From assembly GCA_051530055.1 (NCBI GenBank), contig CM121341.1, forward strand, positions 2,294,001 to 2,358,000: a DNA stretch of 64,000 nt. Reading direction: 5' to 3'. Shown piece after piece: positions 10,520-20,384 of this stretch. The stretch comes from Neoechinorhynchus agilis (lineage: Eukaryota > Acanthocephala). The stretch's first letter is position 1, and every line of letters begins with the position of its first letter. Below the pieces are notes generated by a model. The model did not search any database, was not told the origin of the DNA, and saw nothing but the letters and a program-made list of their open reading frames with translations. A program made the translations under genes and the position numbers.

Positions 10520-11395
10520 ATTTGACGAACAGTCTGGCCAAAAATTAAAGGCAATTAAAAATTCTTTATGTCAGCGAAGATTAAAAAAGATACGATAAAT
10601 TAATAAAATAAAAATGCGATGTAAATTAAGCTTTGTTAAAGCATATTAATTCTCCTTTTTTTCGAAAATCAAAAATGACCAGAAACGGTGGTGAATTCCG
10701 CAGTCATTGCTCGTTATTTTGAAAGTGATTAGGGTTTTCAGTTTTTATGTATTAATGTATGACGCTATATTTTATCGGTTAGATAAAAAATTATTGTAAG
10801 AGGAACCAATTCCACGGATGTTTCAATTAAACGCTTATTTGTAAGTTGGTTTGAATACAAAAATGTTAAAAAATTTTGAATATTCGCTCGGCCAGTGGCA
10901 CAAAACAACGTGGACATAAAATCGATATAAGAAATTAAAGCATTCAAGTTTATTTTAGTAGGTGACGCTGCTCAGTCCCATGAAGATGCATTGGCACGCT
11001 TAGTCGACTAATTTGCAGGGAGAAAGTTGATTCCGAAAGCAATGGAGTTATTTTTCAGCGCAGGACCCAAAGGTACATGGGTTCCATTCTTTTGGCTTGA
11101 ATAAAAACGTGTTATTATTAAAGAGATTGTGCCGAAATAATCGGATTTTAAAATAAAAATTTAAATCACGAAAAAAGTACACATTTAGAATCAGCAAGTC
11201 TTGATGGTTACGATAGACACCTTTAGGGCGTTTTTCTATGAAAAAAATTAAAATCTCGACAAAAAGTAAATATTTGGAATCAAACAAAATACATCTCTAG
11301 GACATTCTTCTTTGGTGCAAAAATTAAAATATATAATTTTAGATATAGAGAATTGCTTCGATTTCTTAAAATCACCATATTCAGTTTCATTGTTG
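10520..11395. other. AT-rich spacer, no gene seen
   Basis: No supported coding sequence or ordered repeat was recognised. Short open frames here are biased towards Lys, Phe and Ile as expected from AT-rich noncoding DNA. Confidence 0.35.
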
Positions 11396-11399
11396 TTTT

Positions 11400-11860
11400 T
11401 GTGACGTTTCTCACCCAAACATTTATTTGATCGAATTTTCGAGACTCGCCGTTCTAGCAGGGGCCAAATTAAGCAGGATTTTAACAGAAAATAAAAGCAT
11501 CGAACAATTTCCCATAAAAAATAACACGAGGATTTTAGGAATAGACTTTTCCTCAACCCGACGACGAACTACAATGAATTCGAATCTGGGTTCACTTTTT
11601 ATTAAGATAATAAAATTAAATCCTAGAATAAATATATTGAAGCAGGTCCCATATCCATTTTTAAATCTATGTTAGGAGGAGCGTTTTGTTTCTTTGGACG
11701 ACGGAATCAATAAAGAAGGAAGGATCAAGGCAAAATGGAGTGAGATCGCGATGATCAACAAGCAAGGCAATATAATAAAATACGATTGTTTTTGTGACGT
11801 TTCTCACCCAGGCATTTATTTGATCGAATTTTCGAGACTCGCCGGTCTCCTCTTCAGGTG
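11400..11860. repeat. Direct repeat pair, about 60 bp
   Basis: The stretch beginning GTGACGTTTCTCACCCA at 11401 recurs at 11795 with few changes and the same TTTATTTGATCGAATTTTCG continuation. The two copies are about 390 bases apart, like the ends of a small non-autonomous element, but no known family was recognised. Confidence 0.5.
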
Positions 11861-12089
11861 TTGTCAACATCTGAAACACAAACAAAAGCTCGCTCATCAT
11901 CAATTTACGTTTCGATTCAGGACCTCGGGTCCGTCATGCCCGTTAGCAGAGGCGCAATTTTCCGTGCTGCTACCCTGGGGGGAACTTAGGTCGTGAGCGG
12001 ATATCTGTGGTTGATAACTCCAGGGTCACATTCCCTTTGTTGCCTTCCATACGCTCTTGTCGCTCGGCCTGTTCTATCATCATGGAGGC

Positions 12090-12270
12090 ACTGGAATTTT
12101 TAAGGAATTGGTTGGCCGTTTGCCACCCTCTGCTACAGCGCGACCTCTTCCACCTTCTCAGGGATTAACCCATCCTGGAAATTTTGACGGGATGCAGAAT
12201 GTATTTCAACCGATGATCCCAAACGAGTACGATCCACTCGTACCAAATGACTATGAGCGCATTAACGCTG
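12090..12270 (+). pseudogene. Possible RBM17/SPF45-like exon fragment
   Basis: One plus-strand frame reads NEYDPLVPNDYERI after a Pro-rich stretch (GRLPPSATARPLPPSQG). The family signature in RBM17 (SPF45) is a very similar DEYDPMFPNDYEKV. No RNA-recognition motif or G-patch was found nearby, and the frame runs straight into a Penelope-like piece at 12300. It may be a captured or leftover exon. The similarity is short, so the call is weak. Confidence 0.3.
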
Positions 12271-12299
12271 CTCAAAATGTTTTATCATTTCGTAACAAC

Positions 12300-12581
12300 T
12301 TACGAGTACCACAGATTAAATTCAATGCCTTCCTTACGATACAAATCCCTTTCGATACGCCCCCCTTTTTTCACTATCTTCACATCTAGGAATGATGTGC
12401 AGTTGTCTCTTTCATAGGTAACTGTCCCTTGGACACTCGAGTCCTGCGGGTTTAGCATCGTTTGTAGGTTCACCGTTGTGATCATGCAGACGTCATCAAC
12501 ATAACTCCACCAGTGTTGGATACCGGATATCAGATTCTGGCGATCCCATAGAAATTCCTTCGACTTGCTCATAGAATCCAT
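12300..12581 (-). mobile_element. Penelope-like reverse transcriptase fragment
   Basis: The minus strand encodes WWSYVDDVCMI and, about 45 residues later, CTSFLDVKIVKKGG followed by LYRKEG. The YVDD-type catalytic motif followed by FLDV at this spacing is typical of Penelope-like reverse transcriptases. It directly abuts an RTE-type LINE on the same strand. Only this short part of the protein was recognised. Confidence 0.65.
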
Positions 12582-12599
12582 TCTCGAATGAAAACCCAG

Positions 12600-13935
12600 C
12601 CTTACAAGTCCTCAAACAGGCACAAATCAGGTCTCGGGGCACGGTAAGACACTATGCAACGGACAATGCTTCTCATTAAATTTTTCATAGCACGAAGATA
12701 GCGTCAATTGTGCTTCTACCTGGCATAAAGCCGCGCTGGTCTTCGCTGATTTGGATCTCCTCCCAAATCCTATTGTCAACCATTCGCTCCCCAATTTCAT
12801 TGTGTGGGACATCACCTTGATGTCCTACACAATTCCCAAGATGATTTTGGCTTCCCGAAGGATAACTTCAGCCGTCTCATCCCACCAGGTTTCTACTTAG
12901 ACTACGTCCTCGCTTAGTTTCTGGGGGAGCACAATCACAATCTTTTCTTTGAGGGTAGGATCTTTTAGCTTCCACCACTTGATGTTTGCCTTTTACCCTA
13001 ATCCTGAGGTCGGCCACGAGTAATCTATGTTGCATCGCACACTCTTGACATTCCAGACTTCGCCCCACTTCGCTATCGGGTACAAAATGAAATTGATTTG
13101 ATCTTCCACCACTTGAGTATGTGTGTAGGTGCCGTGGGGCTTTTTTGAAATTAAGTATTCGAAATACGCAACTCCAACGCTGTTGTATAATCCAACAGTC
13201 TTACATCCTCGGCGTTCCTTGATCCTACACTGTGTCCTCCATGAATTCGCTCGTATTCATCTCTCGGTCCAACGGGCCCGTTGAAATCGCCAGTTATCAC
13301 ATATCTTTCCCCTATAGTCCTTGTCAATTCAGATAGATCCAGCCAAAATTCATCTTTCTCCTCCTCGCTGCAATCGACCTGCGGGGCGTATGCAGCCACT
13401 ACTGTCGTGATTTCACCACTCTCGTTTCTCCTCACCACCAAAACTCGATCACTTGTTCTTTTCACTTCCATTACATCGTCGACTAGGTCTTTAGCGATTA
13501 CAATACTGACCCCATTTCTACCACTTGTTCCGCCACTATAAATTAGTTTATAACCTTCTCCAACTTCTTTAGCCTTGCGTATTTTCCATCGTAGTTCTTC
13601 TATCCCGAGTATCTGAATTTTTCTTCTGCTCATCAAATCGACCACTTCTCGACTTCTCCCTGTCATAAAACCAATTCTTATTTTTATGACGACTCGTTTC
13701 TTTAGCCAGGCCCGTCGCTTACCCGGTAACCCTAATTCATTTTTCGCATCCTCCGGGCGCCGAGTCTGCGCGTCGCATAAGGGGTATGCCCTTGTCAGAT
13801 CGTTCGAAATTAAAGAACTTGACATTGGCATAGATAGTTTTGGCACAGGGTTTTAAGGCCGGATGCCCTTCCTGACGTCAACCCTCCCCATTTGTCCGGG
13901 CTTGGGACCGGCACCGAGTTTCCCCGATGGCTTGG
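12600..13935 (-). mobile_element. RTE-type LINE, 5' part (leader, AP endonuclease, start of RT)
   Basis: On the minus strand the element begins near 13935 with the well-known RTE leader (GGTCCCAAGCCCGGACAAAT, then AAGGGCATCCGGCCTTAAAA). The AP-endonuclease follows at 13846-13151: MTGRSREVVDLMSRRKIQIL, ELRWK, GRNGVSIVIAKDL and VITGDFNGPVG. A spliced or shifted continuation carries HLHTYSSGGRSNQ and a decayed reverse transcriptase start near 12800 (LSHTMKLGSEWL-like). The copy is broken in several places and ends abruptly at about 12600, where Penelope-like sequence begins. RTE LINEs copy themselves through target-primed reverse transcription. Confidence 0.8.
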
Positions 13936-13989
13936 TTGCGAATGTGTTATAATCAATAATGTTTTGTTCAAAAAACGCAAAGTGCTCTG

Positions 13990-14660
13990 AAAAAGCTGAA
14001 AAATGTTCCATGAACTAATAAGAAAATAAAAGAATGTTGAGAGGCCTTACATACATCTCGGCAACCGACACCACGGAAGGTAACAATTCGAGCTTCAGTT
14101 TAAAATTGGCTATCAGTTACTTGATGAAAATGAATTAAAAGCGCTACACAATGCAGGGAATACGAGCGGACATATTCTCAACCCGAGCTGAAAAGGCCAA
14201 ACAAATAAAAAGAACTGTTACACAAACTTTTTTAGATGACTGATGAGGCGAGGTTTCCTCTTTCGAAATATTTCAGAATAATAAAGGAATCTTTAACCGG
14301 GATTACGCTCACCAACTTTAAACGTTGATGCTCATCGTTTTTTACGGCGAAAATTCCTATACAATGACCATCTACAAAATTAGGACCCATTCGATAAACT
14401 TCTTTGAATTTAGAAATAAAACTCTAAGTTACATCATCGTAGTCTGGGCAAAAAATGGCACTATTTTGGTGAGGTATTTACCTAAAAAGTTTCGTTTTCT
14501 CATAAAAGAGCGAGTACACAACGCGAATAATACAGAGGAATGTCACACGAACTCGAATATTTAAAAACTTACAAGCAGTAAGTATTGGCGAGCAGCCAAA
14601 GCCCAATGACGACCAAAGATGCGATTGCATCTCAGAGGGCACATTGAAGAAATGAAAGAT
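13990..14660. other. Spacer with a hammerhead-like motif, no gene
   Basis: Apart from the CTGATGAG motif near 14240, described separately, no coding sequence or repeat was recognised. Confidence 0.35.
14230..14275 (+). ncRNA. Hammerhead-ribozyme-like motif
   Basis: CTGATGAG at 14240-14247 is followed by a GAGG/CCTC hairpin and CGAAA ending at 14268, the order of a hammerhead core. The block starting at TTTTTTAGATGACTGATGAG recurs at 42643-42680. Flanking helices I and III were not demonstrated, so activity is uncertain. Confidence 0.3.
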
Positions 14661-14661
14661 A

Positions 14662-15600
14662 ATTAAACTCTCGAATCGTTGTGATTGACATAAAATGCGG
14701 TGTTCTTCACTGAAATCAAAAATTTGGAAGCTGCGGTCGCAAAAATTAAAATGCATTTGGCAAGTAATTTGAAAAGGATTTCTCGAAGAAATTGAGAGGC
14801 AACCGGAGACTCAAGAGCAGGCGTATTCCTTCGACAAAATATCTCGCTGGCAGTACAACGAGGCAATGCTGCCAGCGTGATGGCGACGGTCGAGGAAGGA
14901 CAAAAGCTGGAATTTGCCGGGAGGTGGTGAGTGTGTTAATTGTCGAGAAATGAAGATTGATTGAATTTCAAAAAAAATTCTTCGATTAAACTCTCGAATC
15001 GTTGTGATTGGCATAAAATGCGGTGTTCTTTACTGAAATCAAAAAAATTTGGAAGCTGCGGTCGCAAAGATTAAAATGCATTTGGCAAGTAATTTGAAAA
15101 GGATTTCTCGAAGAAATTGAGAGAGGCAACCGGAGACTCAAGAGCAGGCGTATTCCTTCGACAAAATATCTCGCTGGCAGTACAACGAGGCAATGCTGCC
15201 AGCGTGATGGCGACGGTCGAGGAAGGACAGAAGCTGGAATTGGCCGGGAGGTGGTGAGTGTGTTAATTGTCGAGAAATGAAGATTGATTGAATTTCAAAA
15301 AAATTCTTCGATTAAACTCTCGAATCGTTGTGATTGGCATAAAATGCGGTGTTCTTTACTGAAATCAAAAAAATTTGGAAGCTGCGGTCGCAAAGATTAA
15401 AATGCATTTGGCAAGTAATTTGAAAAGGATTTCTCGAAGAAATTGAGAGAGGCAACCGGAGACTCAAGAGCAGGCGTATTCCTTCGACAAAATATCTCGC
15501 TGGCAGTACAACGAGGCAATGCTGCCAGCGTGATGGCGACGGTCGAGGAAGGAGAGAAGCTAAGATTTGGCGGGAGGTGGTGAGTGTGTTTCAAACGGAT
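14662..15600 (+). repeat. Three tandem copies of a 325-bp unit carrying an R2-type LINE tail
   Basis: Units start near 14662, 14988 and 15312 with ATTAAACTCTCGAATCGTTG. Each joins about 120 bases of non-LINE sequence to about 200 bases of the R2-type LINE 3' end (GATTTCTCGAAGAAATTGAG to GAGTGTGTTAATTGTCGAGA). Copies differ at few positions, so the triplication is younger than the LINE insertion it contains. The third unit ends with a diverged tail. Confidence 0.85.
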
Positions 15601-16480
15601 TGTTAACCTTTACTAAAATGTTATTAATGAAATTAACGACATTAAAAAAATATACAAAACAATTATGAAAGTTTCATGTTGTGTTGCAGTCTCAGGCTTA
15701 GTTTCTTTTTCGAGAAACCACTTTCTTTAAAAACGATACGAATTTGCACCCTCTTTGGAATCGCGCTCGGAAAACTCCCTTTCCCATTTTTTTAAAAGCG
15801 CTCACCCATCGGAATTGATGCTTTTCTGCTCGCTTTAAAGTGTACGCTTCGTGTTTATGTATTAAAAGAAACAAAATTGTGCTTGGTTATTGTTTTTGAA
15901 AACGCAGGGATCTAAGTCAATTTCTCTTAAACGTGAAATGAACGAAGTCCGGGAAAAAGGCTCGCTTATAAGAACTTAAAACAATGTCACACTTAAAAAT
16001 ATGAAGATGAAACTTCTGGATTCATTTTCAAGTTCGATTTGCAAGAAATAAAGGTACTGTGAAATTAAAAAATTGCTTTAAGAGAACAGCCATAAAAATA
16101 AACGATCAATGCAACCATCGACGGAAATTGTTCATCAACTCTGTATCGAAATTTACCGTTGGCGTGTGCAATTATTAGTCATTTTAGAAGATTTAATTTC
16201 GAAAAACACCAAAATTGTAATTGCATTTACGATAGGTCACTGGTCCGCTAAAGTAATTCCAACCAATAATAATCTGAATTTTCCTCTTATCACTTACAAA
16301 AACCTACTAAAAAATTTGTTTAATTTTTTGAATCAAATGTGTTTTAAAAATTTCACAGCGGTGTCTATCACAACCAGCAGGATTTGCTAATGCTAAATAT
16401 GTACTTTTGTCATGATTTTTGAATTTTTTTATTTTTTTATTAATATTTATAATTTTGATGTTTCAAAAACCTCCTAGAGG
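15601..16480. other. AT-rich spacer, no gene seen
   Basis: One open frame of 93 codons (16109-16390) exists but has no domain, signal or codon pattern in its favour. Nothing else was recognised. Confidence 0.35.
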
Positions 16481-16685
16481 TCCACACCCGGTAAATTATT
16501 ATTTATTATAGATTTTTCGAACATTGTCGGGTTCATCATCAGCTTGCTAGTTGTCGTCTTTTAATAACTTACAGCGGTTCGAAACGTTTTTTAATAAAAA
16601 TTATTTACCGAGTGGAGACCTAAACAATAATTCTTATCATATAGCCCGGCACTTGACATATCCATATTCTATTGATGTTTTTGAT
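16480..16685. mobile_element. Inverted pair of Penelope-like element ends
   Basis: The left half (16480-16560) is the reverse complement of a terminal sequence reading CTGATGATGAACCCGACAAT, TTCGAA, then a T/A-rich run and TTTACCGGGTGTGG. The right half (16570-16680) reads TTCGAAACGTTTTTTAATAA, TTTACCGAGTGGAGACC and the CAATAATTC tail. The two are therefore head-to-head copies of one terminus. The motif pair CTGATGA ... CGAAAC resembles the hammerhead motif reported from Penelope-like elements. Confidence 0.6.
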
Positions 16686-16689
16686 AAAA

Positions 16690-17025
16690 AAATAACGACA
16701 TAATCCGTACTTTTACAATTTAGAAGGAACGTTAATTAGCCTGAAAAAAAAACAAAAAAAACAAGGCAATAAAGTGCAATTGGTTTCGCTGGGGAAAACT
16801 ACAATTTAGATTCCAGGAAATGAAAGATTAAAAAAATGATCAAGTGCTTACATACGAATGCATCTTTTAAAACGTTCTCAAAAAACTAAAGTAGCTTTAA
16901 AAATAAAAACAGAATACATCACTAATTCTCGATAAATAGTGCATTTTACATAGATACTAAACTCAATTAAGGAACTTAAAGAAACGGTCAATATTCTAGA
17001 AAAAAGCTGTCGATAGTACGAATAT
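16690..17025. other. AT-rich spacer downstream of the VDAC gene
   Basis: This includes the presumed 3' untranslated part of the minus-strand VDAC gene. No other feature was recognised. Confidence 0.35.
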
Positions 17026-17027
17026 AT

Positions 17028-20000
17028 TTAGCATTGTACGTCGATTCCAAATCCGAGTTTATGATCTCCTTGATTGATATTTAAACTATCCAAATTGGTT
17101 GACATTGTAAGCGCCACTCCAGGCCTCAATGCATGGGTACATGAAATGCCGATATGTCTTAAATTCGCGATTTTGATTTTAAGGGAGAGAGATGGGTCCA
17201 CTTCATAACAAGCAGCAAAATACAGATTTGTCTTGTCTGAATTCGGATTCCATTTCATTTGAACACCAGTTTGAAGTCTCGGATTCACCGAATGAATGAG
17301 AGATGCACAAACATCGGATTGATTCTCAAGACTTGTTCTCACGCTAAAGTCCGATGCATCGAACCCAATGCAGAGACTGCTTTTTTTAAAATTGGATTTG
17401 GTTAAATTGTATGAAAACGAGCAACCAAATAACCAGAGATTCGAACTACCGCGAGAAAATCTACTAGTCACTATGGAATACGTAAGCAAAGGTTCCCATT
17501 GTCGTTGGTTCAATTCGAATCCGGCTTGGGCGTTAATTATATCGCTGATATAAGACGTCCTGATCGATCCAGCTCGTGAGCCAGTCGCTGGAGAAAATGA
17601 TGCTTTTAAAACACAAATTGCCACGAGTGAACGATTATAGAAAATAGAGAAAATACAAAATGAATTTTAAAAAGTACAAAGAAACTATTTATACAAAAAC
17701 TTTATTAACCATAAATCAATAAAAGGGCATAGGAAAATAGAGAAACTAAAGTTTTATCGATAACAGGACGACAAATTAAAACAAAATTGTTTAAAATCAT
17801 TTAGAAAATAATAACTATTTAAGATATAACAAAGAGACTCCGATAACATCTTGGCTATACCCACAATGAACTTTAAAAAGAACTAAGAAATCATTTATAC
17901 AAAGACTACTACTAAAAAATCAATACAGAAGTCAAGAGGAAAATATTCGATCCGTCTGTCTACATTTTGCAACTTCTCCCAAACAAAGTTGGAAAATGGT
18001 TCGTCGCCACAACAAAGGGCAACCGTACAGTTAATTATTTTTTATAAGAGAATCAGCGATTAAGAAAGGGAATTATGCATCCTCCAGGCAACGACCGATA
18101 AAGACGTTTCGCCGTTTCCATCGGAACTTTTATAATTTTTTAAAGTGTTAACTGATAATCAAAAAATATTAATAATTAATTTTTTCATCCCTATGCAAAC
18201 AACTATTTTTATGAGAGAATCAGCGATTAAGAAAGGGAATTATGCATCCTCCAGGCAACGACCGATAAAGACGTTTCGCCGTTTCCATCGGAACTTTTAT
18301 AATTTTTTAAAGTGTTAACTGATAATCAAAAAATATTAATAATTAATTTTTTCATCCCTATGCAGACAACTATTTTTATGAGAGAATCAGCGATTAAGAA
18401 AGGGAATTATGCATCCTCCAGGCAACGACCGATAAAGACGTTTCGCCGTTTCCATCGGAACTTTTATAATTTTTTAAAGTGTTAACTGATAATCAAAAAA
18501 TATTAATAATTAATTTTTTCATCCCTATGCAAACAACTATTTTTATGAGAGAATCAGCGATTAAGAAAGGGAATGATGCATCCTCCAGGCAACGAACGAT
18601 AAAGACGTTTCGCCGTTTCCATCGGAACTTTTATAATTTCTTAAAGTGTTAACTGATAATCAAAAAATATTAATAATTAATTTTTTTTCATCCCTATGCA
18701 AACAACTATTTTTTATGAGAGAATCAGCGATTAAGAAAGGGAATGATGCATCCTCCAGGCAACGACCGATAAAGACGTTTCGCCGTTTCCATCGGAACTT
18801 TTATAAATTTTTAACGTGTTCATTGATAATAAAAAAATATTAATAATTAATTTTTTTCATCCCTATGCAAACAACTATTTTTTATGAGAGAATCAGCGAT
18901 TAAGAAAGGGAATGATGCATCCTCCAGGCAACGACCGATAAAGACGTTTCGCCGTTTCCATCGGAACTTTTATAAATTTTTAACGTGTTCATTGATAATC
19001 AAAAAATATTAATAATTAATTTTTTTATCCCTATGCAAACAACTATTTTTTATGAGAGAATCAGCGATTAAGAAAGGGAATTATGCATCCTCCAGGCAAC
19101 GAACGATAAAGACGTTTCGCCGTTTCCATCGGAACTTTTATAATTTTTTAAAGTGTTAACTGATAATCAAAAAATATTAATAATTTAAAATTTTTATTTC
19201 CGTGCAGCGAGACATTTTAGAGAATCTGTCATGGAATAAAGGAATGATGCATCCTCGAGAAAATGAAGGATATGAACGTTTCGCCGTTACCATCGGAACT
19301 TTCATAAATGGGAAAAAATGATTTTTCGATAAAAAAAATTCGTGCCTTTTCGATAAAAAGGTAAACGATAGCAATATGTTTCGTTTAAAAATTCCAATAA
19401 AGTACAATATTTAAGAAATCCTCACGAAATCAAGCTTGAACGAAAGATATATTTTTTGATATAACAATCATACAAAATCTTGGAGGAAAACTTTATCGGG
19501 CAAAAAATGCTTAGCCGTCCTCGTCCTCAATTGTAGCCTGGATGCTTGTCGTGTTGCCCCGTCAACATTTAAGCAAAAAAATGCATAAAAAAATTAAGAA
19601 AAACATTTTTAACAATCAACAATTTGTAAACATTTAAAGGACAAATTGCGGTAAACAAAGAACAACAACTCATAAAACACCGACTACGAAAAATCATAAA
19701 AAAATCCTTTTAAAAATTCTAATAGAAAACAAAAAGCAGATATAAAGAAAAAACCTCGCTTAAAGTGGCAACTTGAGTTGCAAGTTCAAAGACAAGCCAC
19801 GGAGAGATAGAATATTTTCGTTTACAATAAGCTCTGAGGACAAAACATTATCAGTGTCCCATTTCTCAGAGAAAGTAAAGCCTTCGAAGTGAACAAAAGA
19901 TGAAGATTTTACATGTATATTTTAAGATTTTATATTACCTTTATCAGCTGTAACAAATCGCGTCTCTAAACCACCGATAGCCTTTTGAGTATCCATAAAA

Positions 20001-20220
20001 AGTTTCCCGGATGTAACAAACTTTACGCCGCTACTCGATGTTGAAGTTACATTGAGCTTTATAACATTCGACACTTGAATTTCGTCCATGAAAAACGGCA
20101 GATAAAAGTTAATGGACACTTACGATAGCCAATATCGAACAAGCGGCTAACCGCGTAGTTTAAGCGAGAATACGGAGGCGGCCGACGAATATTACGGCTC
20201 GAAATCAATGTTGAACTCAT
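17028..20220 (-). CDS. VDAC: Voltage-dependent anion channel (mitochondrial porin)
   Basis: The product forms the beta-barrel that passes ATP, ADP and metabolites through the outer mitochondrial membrane. Four exons can be read: 20220-20124, 20073-19939, 19881-19773 and about 17611-17028. Joined, exons 1-3 align without gaps to VDAC: RPPPYSRLNYAVSRLF matches the N-terminal helix, VIKLNVTST the first strand, and GFTFSEKWDTDNVLSSELIV the conserved TFTEKWNTDN block. Exon 4 gives SFSPATGS, and the C-terminus DHKLGFGIDVQC matches the family's GGHKLGLGLE ending. The N-terminus has about 12 extra residues (MSSTLISSRNIR). The donor/acceptor phase between exons 3 and 4 was not resolved cleanly. Intron 3 is 2.1 kb and filled with a tandem repeat. 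Confidence 0.85.
18025..19320. repeat. Tandem repeat, about 168 bp x 7 plus one diverged copy, inside a VDAC intron
   Basis: Units begin with TATGAGAGAATCAGCGATTA and contain GCATCCTCCAGGCAACGA and AAGACGTTTCGCCGTTTCCA. They start near 18045, 18213, 18380, 18546, 18716, 18885 and 19052. An eighth unit at 19205-19320 is strongly diverged, as is typical of the edge of an array. Inner copies are nearly identical, showing ongoing homogenisation. Confidence 0.9.
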
Positions 20221-20384
20221 TAGAAATAAAAATTAATTGCCGAATCAAAAGAAGATCTGGAAATCATGAACTCGACGATTGTCTGAGTACCTTTCGAAGT
20301 GAAAGCGCTCTGTGAAGGTTTCCTTGGAGAAAGAGAAAGCTTTCCTCTGTCGTCAGAAGCACAAGGAAGATGAATACGCGATTT

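Noticed and set aside
13281-13541. Plus-strand frame of 86 codons
   Set aside because: It is the mirror image of the RTE endonuclease on the minus strand.
16109-16390. 93-codon frame
   Set aside because: No domain or splice support, composition typical of AT-rich noncoding DNA.
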